DNA of 64,000 nt, taken from Alteromonadaceae bacterium XY-R5. Its GTDB lineage: Bacteria; Pseudomonadota; Gammaproteobacteria; Enterobacterales; Alteromonadaceae. Made by a program: the position numbers and the translations under genes. The DNA lies in NCBI GenBank assembly GCA_001660395.1, contig LXWE01000009.1, positions 62,001 to 126,000 of the forward strand. The letters run 5' to 3'. Position 1 is the stretch's first letter. The number at the start of each line of letters is the position of its first letter. The notes under the pieces are model-generated. The model did no database searches, was not told the origin of the DNA, and saw nothing but the letters and a program-made list of their open reading frames with translations. Below, piece after piece: positions 1 through 9,128 of the stretch.

Positions 1-731
1 TTTTCGCAGAACGGTACGCCATGCCACCAAAAAACAGGTGTTTTCTCGTGACACCTAAAACAAGTTTCTATGTCAGCAATGTAGTGAGCTTGTCTTGGTT
101 CTTTGATGGCTGAATATAATGATCTGTCGATATTGAAGTGCTCACACAGGCTTACAACATCCTTTAAATGTGTTCTGCAATCCGTGCAGTAGGTGTTCTT
201 CAGTCGAGCTTGGGTTGGACCCCATTTGAATGGATCTCGCAAAACATCCTCGGCTTTTAATTCTACCCAGTAGGCCTCTAAACTTGTTGCCTTTTTAGCA
301 TCTACAGAATGCGTATTTAAAATTTCTACAGCCAAAGCTACGTTCGTACCACGATAGCCAACCACATCGCAGATAAAGTCACCGACTCTAACCTCTAATT
401 TTGCATCAGTGAACGTTCCAGATGGCAATTCAGTTGCGAAGACAACACCACAGCATTCGCAATGATTTTCCAAACAAATTACTGCATTGCCGGAAGCGTT
501 AGCAGACATGGCTTCGAGGATTAAGCCTTTCGCTGTTATGTGTAAAATGGACTCAAGGCTACAGTATGACTCAGGCGCATGTGCAAAGTGAGCCGCTCGG
601 TGTTCACCAGATCTGAACACTAGTGAGGTCTTACACTGCGGACAGCGATAACTCTCGCTTTTGAGTGCTTTATTCACTGCAATGAGTTTATCTTTGTCAT
701 CAAGACCATATGGTACTTTTAAGCTTTCCAT
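1..731 (-). CDS. CoiA-like competence/nuclease family protein, partial (C-terminus off left edge)
   Basis: An open minus-strand frame begins at the ATG at 729-731 and runs without a stop to the window edge (243 codons visible, N-terminus MESLKVPYGLDDKDKLIA). Near the N-terminus it has a zinc-finger-like YRCPQCKTSLVFRSGEHRAAHFAH stretch, the pattern of CoiA-type proteins (Cys-x2-Cys followed by HFAH). Further on, a GDFICDVV...AVEILNTHSVD segment fits the D...E core of a PD-(D/E)xK nuclease fold. Two more Cys-x2-Cys pairs (YCTDC, CFRC) follow and could bind metal. In the family, CoiA acts in processing of incoming DNA, but many CoiA-like proteins are uncharacterised. The gene is divergent from the Gabija pair, 172 bp away, in the same AT-rich stretch, so a DNA-targeting accessory role is plausible. 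Family assignment is fairly sure; function is inference. Confidence 0.75.
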   Translation of the reverse strand, partial: MESLKVPYGLDDKDKLIAVNKALKSESYRCPQCKTSLVFRSGEHRAAHFAHAPESYCSLESILHITAKGLILEAMSANASGNAVICLENHCECCGVVFATELPSGTFTDAKLEVRVGDFICDVVGYRGTNVALAVEILNTHSVDAKKATSLEAYWVELKAEDVLRDPFKWGPTQARLKNTYCTDCRTHLKDVVSLCEHFNIDRSLYSAIKEPRQAHYIADIETCFRCHEKTPVFWWHGVPFCE

Positions 732-903
732 GTTTAGTCCAAAAATTGAGCTTGGTAAGTAACCTTACCTTTGAAATCGTTAAAGTAAGGCTAACGGCAT
801 AAGCTTGTAAAATAAACCACAACTGATATACATGGTTTTAAATCTGGATAAAGGTTTGTTCCTGAATGGCTTTCGATATTTATTAGGATGGTAAGGTACT
901 TAA
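732..903. promoter_or_regulatory. Divergent promoter region between coiA-like gene and gajA
   Basis: This 172-bp AT-rich gap separates two divergent genes and must carry both promoters. It contains a short inverted repeat, GGTAAG-TAAC-CTTACC, near 752-768, and GTAAGG-like words recur further on (GTAAGG near 785, GGTAAGG just before gajA). The AAGG of the last word, about 7 bases before the gajA ATG, probably serves as its ribosome binding site. No confident -35/-10 pair was picked. Confidence 0.4.
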
Positions 904-2604
904 ATGGAAATAAGTAAAGTTGACCTAAGTGGTTACAGAAATTTTAAGGATGCATCCGTTAACTTCCGATCCGATAGTCTATTGATAGGGGCCAATGATG
1001 TCGGAAAAAGTAACCTTCTCCATGCTCTGCGAATTCTGTTAGATAAAAATTTGTCCGAGGCCGATATTGAGCCTACAGAAACTGATTTTTATACAAGCAA
1101 AGTTGCATCCTGCAATGAAATAGTAATAACCATTTATTTTAAGAATGTCATTGAAGACGCCGTACTGTCAGTTCTTAAGGGAGCTGTCAGCGATGAGGGG
1201 GAGTGTATTTTTCAGTACAAGGCCCATTTGTCTGATTTGAGTTATCGTCTATTCATTGGACATCAAATAGACCAACTTGAAGAGATAAATAGTCGGTTTT
1301 ACTTGCGGTACGTGAATCTCAACTACATGGAATCACAAAGAGATTTGGAAAAATACATTGCAAAAGAAAAGCGGAAATTGCTTAAAACTTCTTTTGCCTC
1401 TTTGTCTGAACAGCAACTCGAAGAAGACAAAGAGTTAATGGATGAAATTAGTCAGGATTTGCTAGATTTAAACGAAAAGGTTTCTCAACTTGTCTATGTT
1501 GACCAAGCGACGTCAGAGGTCAATACGGAACTAAAAAAGCTATCCAATCAACACCTCAATTACAATGTGCAATTGGATACAGGTGCCATACAGGTGAGTG
1601 ATTTTGTCGATAGATTGAAGTTAGGAGCGAGTACTGATGGCTCCTCCGTGACCCTTGGAGGAGATGGCAGAAATAATCAGATATTATTGGCACTTTGGAA
1701 AGCGAAGAGCATAAGGGAGCATGCTGTAGACCACGAAGTAGTCTTTTACGTGGTAGAAGAACCTGAAGCACACTTACATCCTCATCAGCAAGGTCGAATG
1801 ACCAACTACTTAATCAACGAACTGCCGGGCCAAACGATAATATCGACACATTCCCCTCGAATAGCTGCAAACTTTAAGCCTGACTCAATTATCAGATTAC
1901 TAAGTAAGGATAACTCAACGGTTGCTGCCAGTGGTGGCTGCTCAGATTGCATTGAGCAGGGATTTGAAGATATGAGTTATCGCATGAGCATCATTCCTGC
2001 GGAAGCATTTTTTTCGAGTGGCGTGTTATTGGTTGAAGGTCCGTCAGAAGAATTGCTCTACCATGCTCTTGCTCAGTCACTAGACATAGATTTGGATTAT
2101 CTGAACCTGTCCATTCTTTGTGTAAACGGCATTTCTTTCAAAGTTTATGTGAAAATTTTGGATGCTTTAGAAATACCGTGGGTATTGAGAACCGATAATG
2201 ATGTTTCAAAAGTTCCCAACAAGAACGAATGGCAGTACGCGGGGATGAATCGGTGCTTGGCAATTATGGGGGACGACCCGAAAGAACACTCAGACAAAGA
2301 AGTTACAGCAAAGGATACTTTAGAGAACGGTTTGTGGAAGGAAGTGGCGGATTACGTCGAGCAAGATGACATTTTCTTGGCACGCGTCGATCTGGAAACT
2401 GATTTAGTTGAAGAACTTGGGAAAAAAGTTTTAACAGCGCTTGGGAAGAAAACAGAAGAATCCGCTATTAAGCATCTTCAGGATAAAAAAGCGCTACATA
2501 TGAGAGAGCTTTTGAAAGACATTTCTCAAGACTTGAAAGATATATCTGGAGGTCAGTTAGCCAAACCACTTCTCGCGCTTGTGGAACTGGTAGAGATAGG
2601 CTGA
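904..2604 (+). CDS. gajA: Gabija system nuclease GajA (OLD-family ATPase with TOPRIM domain)
   Basis: The 566-residue protein has the layout of OLD-family endonucleases. An N-terminal ABC/SMC-type ATPase carries Walker A GANDVGKS at residues 29-36, a coiled-coil-like insertion around 140-210, and a Walker B-like VVEEPEAHLHP near 284-294. A C-terminal TOPRIM domain follows, with the metal-binding Glu in LLVEGPSEE (about 376-382) and an acidic cluster RTDND (about 429-433). Length and architecture match GajA (usually about 580 aa). In known systems GajA is a sequence-specific DNA nickase held in check by nucleotides and released during phage infection. The stop overlaps the next start by one base (TGATG), and that gene encodes a UvrD-like helicase, which is the Gabija pairing. 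Class 2 OLD proteins outside Gabija look similar; the partner gene makes Gabija the best reading. Confidence 0.9.
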   Translation: MEISKVDLSGYRNFKDASVNFRSDSLLIGANDVGKSNLLHALRILLDKNLSEADIEPTETDFYTSKVASCNEIVITIYFKNVIEDAVLSVLKGAVSDEGECIFQYKAHLSDLSYRLFIGHQIDQLEEINSRFYLRYVNLNYMESQRDLEKYIAKEKRKLLKTSFASLSEQQLEEDKELMDEISQDLLDLNEKVSQLVYVDQATSEVNTELKKLSNQHLNYNVQLDTGAIQVSDFVDRLKLGASTDGSSVTLGGDGRNNQILLALWKAKSIREHAVDHEVVFYVVEEPEAHLHPHQQGRMTNYLINELPGQTIISTHSPRIAANFKPDSIIRLLSKDNSTVAASGGCSDCIEQGFEDMSYRMSIIPAEAFFSSGVLLVEGPSEELLYHALAQSLDIDLDYLNLSILCVNGISFKVYVKILDALEIPWVLRTDNDVSKVPNKNEWQYAGMNRCLAIMGDDPKEHSDKEVTAKDTLENGLWKEVADYVEQDDIFLARVDLETDLVEELGKKVLTALGKKTEESAIKHLQDKKALHMRELLKDISQDLKDISGGQLAKPLLALVELVEIG

Positions 2605-4214
2605 TGCCTTTTAACCCAACAGAACAGCAAAAGCAGGCAATTGCGTATCCTGATTCATTGGTTGTAACAGCATGCCCCGGTAGTGGAAAAACTACTGTTA
2701 TGTCAGAAAAAATTAGTGATGTTTTGACTTTGAATCAAAAATATCAAGGCGTTATCGGAATAACTTTCACAAAGAAAGCTAGTGCAGAATTGAAGAAGCG
2801 GTGTAGTTCAAACGCAAAAGACTTAAAGAGCAGTTTCTTTGGAACCATAGATAGCTTTTGTTATCAGGAGTTGATTATTCCTTTTCTTTCGAGGCTTTGG
2901 GGAAGTTACCCTAGAAAATGTGCAGTAGTAAAAAAGCTCAGCGAAGAACAAGCGGCACTGTTTGAGAGAAAACATAATTCACCGAATATCCAAGAGCTGG
3001 ATAATGATGCTGGGTTCAAACAGTTATATTTGCAAAACACGCTGTGGATGTCCTCTTTTTCTGCGCTTGCTGTGTTTATTCTTAGGGAGTCAGTTGCTGC
3101 GCAGAATTATATTTCTGCAAAATATACTCATGTTTTTATGGATGAGTATCAAGATAGCTCGTTAGCACAGCATGAACTGTTTTTGACACTGAAGGATCTT
3201 GGTTTAGTAGCCACAGCAGTGGGTGATACTGATCAATCAATTTTTCGCTTTCGAGGTAGCCGTCCAGAACTTTTAGACAGCCTTATTAAGTCGCCGGATT
3301 TCAAGCACATTCATCTAGACAAGAATCATCGTTGTCATCCATCTATTACAAACTATGCAAATCGCCTATTAGATCCTGATTGCGATTTATTGGATACAGA
3401 CAATATTAGGGTGGCGCGTTATGTATTGGACGGATTGCCTTCGGACGCCGCAAAAAAAGTTTCAGAATGGATTATGAAATGGGTGCGAGATGAGAAAATA
3501 GCTGGGGCCTCTAATGTTGTAATTTTGGCAAAGAGATTGAGTGTTCTAACTAGTGTTTGCGAAGGCCTTACATGTGACTACAGGCTAGTATCAGACACCC
3601 CTCTAGACGACATCGGAGCTGATTGTTCCGACTTGTTTTCAGAGTTATTAAGTTATAAACATGGTGCAATACAATCTGCCCAATCTCTTTTGGACTCGAT
3701 TTCAGTCAGGTATTTTTTGAGTGGCAAAGAGCAAAGCGTTGCACTCCAATTCATAAAGTCAATTCGACAAACAAGCGATGAAGAGTTTTTAGAAACAGCT
3801 CTGTTATTAGCTGGCGAGATTGGTTTGGCTGTTAAACCTGAAACTATTGAAGCGACGAAGATAATTCAAACTTCAGAATCCATCCTGAAGATGTTTCGCC
3901 CAGAGAACGAAGGAGAAGTTCAGGTAATGACATTACACAAGTCTAAGGGGCTGGAGTTTGATGTAGTTATCCATTTGGGGTTAGAAGAGTGGGTGTTTCC
4001 ATATCGCGAATATTCAAAGGATTACAACAATCCTATCTATCCTGACCTTGAACAAGAAACCAACCTACACTATGTTGGAATTACAAGAGCTGAGAAACTA
4101 TGTGTCTTGATACAGACTGAGTTACGCCAGAATAGCGCAGGAAAAAATATCAATGCGCAACCGTCGTACTTCCTCTGTCTTCCTCAGCTTGAAGGGTTAT
4201 ATAATCGTCATTAG
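2604..4214 (+). CDS. gajB: Gabija system helicase GajB (UvrD/PcrA/Rep-like SF1)
   Basis: This is a 536-residue superfamily 1A helicase. It shows a Q-motif (NPTEQQKQAI), Walker A CPGSGKTT (24-31), motif II MDEYQDSS (near 182), motif III GDTDQSIFRFRGS (near 207), a TLHKSKGLEFDVV motif (near 445) and C-terminal YVGITRAEK (motif VI). It is shorter than housekeeping UvrD or Rep (about 670-720 aa) because the 1B/2B insertions are reduced, as expected for GajB (about 500 aa). In Gabija, GajB forms a supramolecular complex with GajA and is thought to be activated by DNA ends made by GajA. Its start overlaps the gajA stop by one base, so the two are translationally coupled. All helicase motifs look intact. 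Confidence 0.9.
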   Translation: MPFNPTEQQKQAIAYPDSLVVTACPGSGKTTVMSEKISDVLTLNQKYQGVIGITFTKKASAELKKRCSSNAKDLKSSFFGTIDSFCYQELIIPFLSRLWGSYPRKCAVVKKLSEEQAALFERKHNSPNIQELDNDAGFKQLYLQNTLWMSSFSALAVFILRESVAAQNYISAKYTHVFMDEYQDSSLAQHELFLTLKDLGLVATAVGDTDQSIFRFRGSRPELLDSLIKSPDFKHIHLDKNHRCHPSITNYANRLLDPDCDLLDTDNIRVARYVLDGLPSDAAKKVSEWIMKWVRDEKIAGASNVVILAKRLSVLTSVCEGLTCDYRLVSDTPLDDIGADCSDLFSELLSYKHGAIQSAQSLLDSISVRYFLSGKEQSVALQFIKSIRQTSDEEFLETALLLAGEIGLAVKPETIEATKIIQTSESILKMFRPENEGEVQVMTLHKSKGLEFDVVIHLGLEEWVFPYREYSKDYNNPIYPDLEQETNLHYVGITRAEKLCVLIQTELRQNSAGKNINAQPSYFLCLPQLEGLYNRH

Positions 4215-4256
4215 CTCAAATTTCAGACATGAACTAATTACCGCCCTTTTAAAAAA

Positions 4257-4269
4257 GATCTGTCAGATC
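4257..4269. repeat. Short perfect inverted repeat between gajB and hrpB
   Basis: GATCTG-T-CAGATC is a perfect 6-bp inverted repeat around one base, 43 bp after the gajB stop and 57 bp before the hrpB start. It is not followed by a T-run, so it is not a clear terminator. It could be a small operator or chance. Confidence 0.35.
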
Positions 4270-4325
4270 AAAATGTGTAGAATAGACACTCATTTTAATC
4301 ATTTTTCCCCATCTATTGTTGTCCA

Positions 4326-6854
4326 GTGAATATTCAGAACCTGCCAATTTTCGAAGTTGTAGAACGTATCAATGTCGCCTTGCGAAATGGTCAAAACGTC
4401 ATTCTTCAAGCAGAACCCGGTGCAGGTAAATCAACTGTAGTGCCACTTGAGATAATCAAAGAAAATATCTTTGATGGGAAGAAAATCATCATGTTGCAGC
4501 CAAGAAGGGTAGCTGCAAAATCAATAGCGCATTTCTTAGCAAAGTCGCTTGGAGAAGATGTTGGTCAGACCGTTGGCTACCGGGTACGCAGTGAGACCAA
4601 AGTTAGCGCGAATACAAAGCTAGAGATCGTTACAGAGGGCGTCTTAACCCAGATGATCCAGAGTGATCCTGAACTTAGTGGGATAGGCCTGATCATTTTT
4701 GACGAATTCCACGAACGTTCACTGCATGCTGACCTCTCATTAATGCTTGCTAAAGAAGTGCAAGAAAGCCTGCGCGATGATCTGATACTTTTTGTTATGT
4801 CAGCAACGATAGATGCAGGCATGTTAGAAAGCTATTTGCAAAACACTCAAACCATTTCGGTCAAAGGGAGGGCATTCCCTGTAGACGTTGAATATCAAGG
4901 CTTTAAACACAAGCTTTTGGAGTCCCTCGCAGTATCTGCGGTGAGAACGCTCATTGAGCAAACCACGGGTGATGTATTGGTGTTCTTGCCGGGTATTAGA
5001 GAGATAAATAAATGTGTTGATGTGGCAAAAGACGGTTTGGATTTGAATAAGGTAGAAGTATTAGCTTTGCATGGCTCTTTACCCCTGAAGGACCAGCAAC
5101 TGGTCCTTCAGAACTCGCCATCGGGTAAGCGCAAAGTAGTCTTTTCCACGAATATTGCTGAAACCAGTCTTACAATCCCAAGCATCACAGGAGTAGTTGA
5201 TTCTGGTTTAGAAAGAACGTTGGTATATGACCCAAACTCTGGCATGAGCCGTTTGGTTACCAAGAAGATTTCTCTGGCTTCTGCTGAGCAACGCAAGGGT
5301 CGTGCTGGTAGGGTTCAAGAAGGTAAATGCATCCGATTGTGGAGCGAAAGCGAAAGTACTTCTTTTGAAAAGTATCATTCGGCAGAGATCCTAAATGCCG
5401 ATTTAACAGATGTTGTTGTTCAATTGGCGAAATGGGGAAATCCAAATTTTAGTGAAATTGATTGGATAACAGAACCTCCAAAAGCGCATTTCGATTCAGC
5501 AGTGGATCTACTGAAATCTCTCGACTTGTTTTCTACGACAGGCACTATCACAAACCTCGGTAAAGAAGTCTCCGATCTTGGCCTTCCAGTCAGGCTCGCA
5601 AAAATGATAGCGGTGACCAGAACACCAGAACACAGAGATATTGCGTGCCGCTTAGCAGCCATTCTTTCCGAAAGGGATCTATTGATCTCAAGTGACTCTG
5701 CTGATTTGATGCTTCGGTACAATTTGATGGAGCAGTCGCTTTCAGAACTCAAAGGTCTGGGGTCCAATGTCAGTATGTCTTCTGTTAAGGCCGCCAAAGA
5801 GCTTGAACGGACTTTGAGGCAGAAGGTAGGGAGAATGACCTTTTGTGAAGTTAAGGATGCTCTTGATGCACAACTTGACCAAATGGCCGTGATTGCTTGC
5901 CTCGTACTCTTTGCGTTTCCAGAGAGACTGGCCATCCAGAGATCAAAGAACTCGAACCGATACCAATTAGCCAATGGCAAAGGAGTGAGCCTTCGGGAAC
6001 ATGACCCACTTTGTAGATACCAATTGCTTGTTGTTACGAATTGCGATCTTAGAGATAGGGAAGGACTCGTTTTTAGTGCCATTCCAATCGACATGAGCAC
6101 GCTAAAATCGGTTTTTGAAACATCCCTTAAAGTTGTTCAGAGAAATGTATTTGAGGCTGATACCGGAAGGTTTTTTAGCGAGCGTACACTCAACTACCAA
6201 AGCATTAAACTGGAGATGCTTGAAAAAGGGGAAGCTGATAGTTCCTTCGTCGCTGATACTATTCACGAACAGCTTAAAACAAAGGGGGAATCCCTATTTA
6301 ACTGGACAGATATCTGTGAATCATGGACCAAGCGGCTGATTTGGTTAGGTAGTGTAGACGAAGATTTTCCTACATTCACAAAGCAAAGCATCTTCGACAA
6401 AGCCGATGAATGGCTTCTTCCATACATTGGTAAAGTTAAAAAGCTACAGGATTTGAAGAGTGTAGATATTTTTCCGCTAATTAAGTCAGTGGTTTCTTGG
6501 GATGAGTCGTCTAAGCTCGACAATGAGGCCCGTGAATTTTACCAAGCGCCCAGTGGTAAGAGGATCAAAATTGATTACGATTCTTCTCAAGGACCAACGG
6601 TATCAATCATTCTTCAGGAGATGTTTGGAGAACTGACTTCACCTAAGCTAGCTGGTAAAGTAAACCTCAGATTTGAGTTGCTATCACCAGCGAGACGTCC
6701 AATTCAGATTACCAGCGACATTGGCCAGTTTTGGAATTCTTCATACTTTGAAGTCGCAAAAGAAATGCGTTCCAAGTACCCTAAACATCGTTGGCCAACA
6801 GAGCCACTTAAAGAATTAGCTGGGCGATCTATTAAGGATAAAAATCAACGGTGA
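4326..6854 (+). CDS. hrpB: ATP-dependent RNA helicase HrpB (DEAH-box type)
   Basis: This 842-residue superfamily 2 helicase reads from a GTG start. Motif I is GAGKST (residues about 31-36), motif Ia QPRRVAAK, motif II is the DEFH variant in FDEFHERSLHADL, typical of HrpB, and motif III is SAT. The middle holds the helicase C-terminal half (NIAETSLTIP, QRKGRAGR). The last ~120 residues match the HrpB C-terminal domain, including QEMFGE, LLSPARRPIQ and KYPKHRWP. Length is normal for HrpB (about 810-840). HrpB is usually a chromosomal gene of unclear physiological role. Here it lies 111 bp after gajB in the same AT-rich stretch, so it may be part of the accessory block or simply its neighbour. 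The upstream ribosome binding site is weak, so the start is moderately sure. Confidence 0.88.
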   Translation: MNIQNLPIFEVVERINVALRNGQNVILQAEPGAGKSTVVPLEIIKENIFDGKKIIMLQPRRVAAKSIAHFLAKSLGEDVGQTVGYRVRSETKVSANTKLEIVTEGVLTQMIQSDPELSGIGLIIFDEFHERSLHADLSLMLAKEVQESLRDDLILFVMSATIDAGMLESYLQNTQTISVKGRAFPVDVEYQGFKHKLLESLAVSAVRTLIEQTTGDVLVFLPGIREINKCVDVAKDGLDLNKVEVLALHGSLPLKDQQLVLQNSPSGKRKVVFSTNIAETSLTIPSITGVVDSGLERTLVYDPNSGMSRLVTKKISLASAEQRKGRAGRVQEGKCIRLWSESESTSFEKYHSAEILNADLTDVVVQLAKWGNPNFSEIDWITEPPKAHFDSAVDLLKSLDLFSTTGTITNLGKEVSDLGLPVRLAKMIAVTRTPEHRDIACRLAAILSERDLLISSDSADLMLRYNLMEQSLSELKGLGSNVSMSSVKAAKELERTLRQKVGRMTFCEVKDALDAQLDQMAVIACLVLFAFPERLAIQRSKNSNRYQLANGKGVSLREHDPLCRYQLLVVTNCDLRDREGLVFSAIPIDMSTLKSVFETSLKVVQRNVFEADTGRFFSERTLNYQSIKLEMLEKGEADSSFVADTIHEQLKTKGESLFNWTDICESWTKRLIWLGSVDEDFPTFTKQSIFDKADEWLLPYIGKVKKLQDLKSVDIFPLIKSVVSWDESSKLDNEAREFYQAPSGKRIKIDYDSSQGPTVSIILQEMFGELTSPKLAGKVNLRFELLSPARRPIQITSDIGQFWNSSYFEVAKEMRSKYPKHRWPTEPLKELAGRSIKDKNQR

Positions 6855-6872
6855 GATGGTTTGATTCAACAT

Positions 6873-6970
6873 CTGTCAACAGATTGGAATATTATTTCTT
6901 GTCAACAGGTGAATTTTTAAATTAATCCAATCCTATGATTTATATTGATAAATGTAGTTGTCAACAGGTG
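6873..6970. repeat. Three TGTCAACAG direct repeats, possible IS21-type end remnant
   Basis: CTGTCAACAGATT (6873-6885), TTGTCAACAGGTG (6899-6911) and TTGTCAACAGGTG (6958-6970) are spaced direct repeats in a gene-free stretch after hrpB. The last two are identical over 13 bases. After the third copy, an open stretch to the TAG near 7052 reads as GGWITATHFWPDDP..., which may be a worn coding tail. Multiple direct terminal repeats beginning with TG are a feature of IS21-family ends, so this may be the remnant of such an element at the edge of the AT-rich island. No transposase gene is present. Confidence 0.4.
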
Positions 6971-7073
6971 GGTGGTTGGATTACTGCGACCCATTTCTGG
7001 CCGGACGATCCTGCTAATGCGAAGGCCACTACGAAGACCAAAAAGTATATGTAGATGGAATAGAGATGAAATT

Positions 7074-7102
7074 AAAAAGCCAGCTTAATTGCTGGCTTTT
7101 TG
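7074..7102. terminator. Bidirectional Rho-independent terminator
   Basis: AAAAAGCCAGC-TTAATT-GCTGGCTTTTT is a perfect 11-bp stem with A/T runs on both sides. It lies 5 bases past the stop of the minus-strand S9 peptidase gene and also faces transcription coming from the hrpB side. Confidence 0.85.
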
Positions 7103-7106
7103 AGGA

Positions 7107-9044
7107 TTAAAGATGGTCGTTTAAGAAGTCATCTACTTTTTTGAATGCCTTTAATCTGTTTGCAGGATCATCCAAGTTGTGTGTTCCGTCATCTATCAGC
7201 AAAAATTCGACATCTTTGTCAGCGTCATTGAGTTTGTTATAGAGATTTTTGCTCTGTGAATAGTGCACAACGCTATCATTTTCACCATGAATTAACAAAA
7301 CTGGCGCTTTAAATTCTTTAATATGATTAATTGCACTGTTCGCTTTTAAATCTGCCAATTCAGATTCTATGTCTGTATCGCCAATATCGCGTTTGATATT
7401 ACCTTTACTCCAGCTATAGAAGCTTTCTTTCCCTGCCATTTCAGGTAGGTCGGACACGCCAGCAATGCTGACTATACATTTAAAGGCGTCAGGTTTTTGA
7501 TAGCCAGCGACGAGGGCCGCATAACCACCATAGCTCCAGCCCACCATACAGGCGTTATTCGTATCTGCTAGCTGATTTTGGGTCACCCAATCAACTGCGT
7601 CATAGATGTCTGATTGCATGAGTTTTCCCCACTGTTTGCGGCCAGACACTTCATATTGATCACCAAATCCGCTTGAACCACGGAAGTTCATTTGCAAGAT
7701 GGCATACCCCTGACGCGCTAGCAGTTGCTGCCAAATATCAAAGTGCATGGTATCTCTGCTCGCTGGGCCACCATGAGGCATCACTATTAGAGGCGCATCT
7801 TTGCCTTTTATGCCAGGTGTAAAGTACCCATTTAGTTGCATGCCATCTTTGGCCTGATAACTGAAAGGTTGTTTAGCCGGTAGTGCTTTCCCTTCTAACG
7901 TAGGGTAGCTAGATAGCCAGGCGCTAGCCTTTTTAGCCGCTAAATCGACCAAGTAATACTTTTGAGGACTATTGGCATTAGAAATCGATACTAATAAACG
8001 ATTTTTATCTTTGCTGGATGAATACACGTAGCTTTGGAACTGCTTAAAGGTATTATTAATTAACAACTGGCGCTGTTTCAGTTCGGGATCGAAATATTCG
8101 ATGGTGTAATAATCCTTGGTATAACCGACCCCTGCAAGATTGCCATCTTTGAATACTGCGCGGCCGAGATCATAGCCATCCACTTGATAAATAATGTCGC
8201 CAAAGCTTTTTGTTTTTAGATTAAATCGACGTAGTACGTTTTTATATACTTCGTAATTTGTCTCTACTACCAGCGACTGATTTTCTTTATCTATTGATAT
8301 AGGGCTTAAATAAAAGTCTTTTCCTGATGTGTATTTGTAAATGCTTTCCCAGTTTTCAGTGGTAACCGAATCACGCTGGAATATTTCAACCGTATTTTCT
8401 TCTTTGTCTTTGTCGTACTCGTATTTGATTCCAAAAAGTACTTCCCCTTTACGGGTTGAAATCCAACTATCAATTTCATGGGCAGCGCTGACGATTTTGT
8501 CTACATCACCCGTGTTGATGTCAAATTTAAATACTGCAGGAGATGGATCCTGACCTGTGTATGCCTGTACCAAAATATGGTTTTCATCGTCAGGCAGCAT
8601 GGCGATAATGTCCATAGAGGAGAATAAATCGGCTTGCTTATGTTGTAGAAGTTTAGGTAGTTCGAGCTTGCGCAGATTGCTGCCATCCAAATTTACTGCA
8701 TACATAGATGTGATGCGCTTTTTGTGACCGAACACCACTTTAGGGTAGCTGGTGGTAATCAACACACGTTGATTATTTGCCCAATCAATTTCTTCTATAC
8801 GGTCACGATTTTTTTTCAATTGGATAAGCGGTGTCATCTCAATGCTGGCATAAGGCATGACAACCACTGATGGCTGATTGTCAATTTGACTAATTGCCAG
8901 AATATTTTTTCCATCGGGGGAAAGTTGGGGTTGCTGTACAACAGGTAACGCAGCAAATTCTTTTACATCGATACTTGGTGCGGCATGAAGTCTTGTCTGG
9001 GAGAGCAGACATAATAACAGCAGGGCATGCTTGAAACAGCGCAT
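7107..9044 (-). CDS. S9 family prolyl oligopeptidase (exported)
   Basis: The 645-residue protein begins with a signal peptide (MRCFKHALLLLCLLSQTRLHA). An N-terminal beta-propeller region of about 360 residues is followed by a C-terminal alpha/beta hydrolase domain. The catalytic Ser is in GWSYGGYAA (near 503), the Asp in GENDSVVHYS (near 588) and the His in DDGTHNLDD (near 620). Such enzymes are dipeptidyl- or acylaminoacyl-peptidases acting on short peptides, here in the periplasm. The start is backed by AAAGGA nine bases upstream. It lies downstream of the TonB receptor gene on the same strand, but a terminator at 9129-9169 separates them, so it is probably a separate unit. A link to pectin use is not shown. 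Confidence 0.88.
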   Translation of the reverse strand: MRCFKHALLLLCLLSQTRLHAAPSIDVKEFAALPVVQQPQLSPDGKNILAISQIDNQPSVVVMPYASIEMTPLIQLKKNRDRIEEIDWANNQRVLITTSYPKVVFGHKKRITSMYAVNLDGSNLRKLELPKLLQHKQADLFSSMDIIAMLPDDENHILVQAYTGQDPSPAVFKFDINTGDVDKIVSAAHEIDSWISTRKGEVLFGIKYEYDKDKEENTVEIFQRDSVTTENWESIYKYTSGKDFYLSPISIDKENQSLVVETNYEVYKNVLRRFNLKTKSFGDIIYQVDGYDLGRAVFKDGNLAGVGYTKDYYTIEYFDPELKQRQLLINNTFKQFQSYVYSSSKDKNRLLVSISNANSPQKYYLVDLAAKKASAWLSSYPTLEGKALPAKQPFSYQAKDGMQLNGYFTPGIKGKDAPLIVMPHGGPASRDTMHFDIWQQLLARQGYAILQMNFRGSSGFGDQYEVSGRKQWGKLMQSDIYDAVDWVTQNQLADTNNACMVGWSYGGYAALVAGYQKPDAFKCIVSIAGVSDLPEMAGKESFYSWSKGNIKRDIGDTDIESELADLKANSAINHIKEFKAPVLLIHGENDSVVHYSQSKNLYNKLNDADKDVEFLLIDDGTHNLDDPANRLKAFKKVDDFLNDHL

Positions 9045-9128
9045 ACTTGAATTCCTTTAGAGTGTTTTTTATTCCCTTTTTGTGGCCAAACAATATACGA
9101 AAAACATTTTCCAAATGGAATAATTTTT

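Noticed and set aside
5420-6100. Long minus-strand open frame (226 codons) within hrpB
   Set aside because: Antisense to well-conserved HrpB domains with Ser/Arg/Leu-rich content typical of a shadow frame; no ribosome binding site or family.
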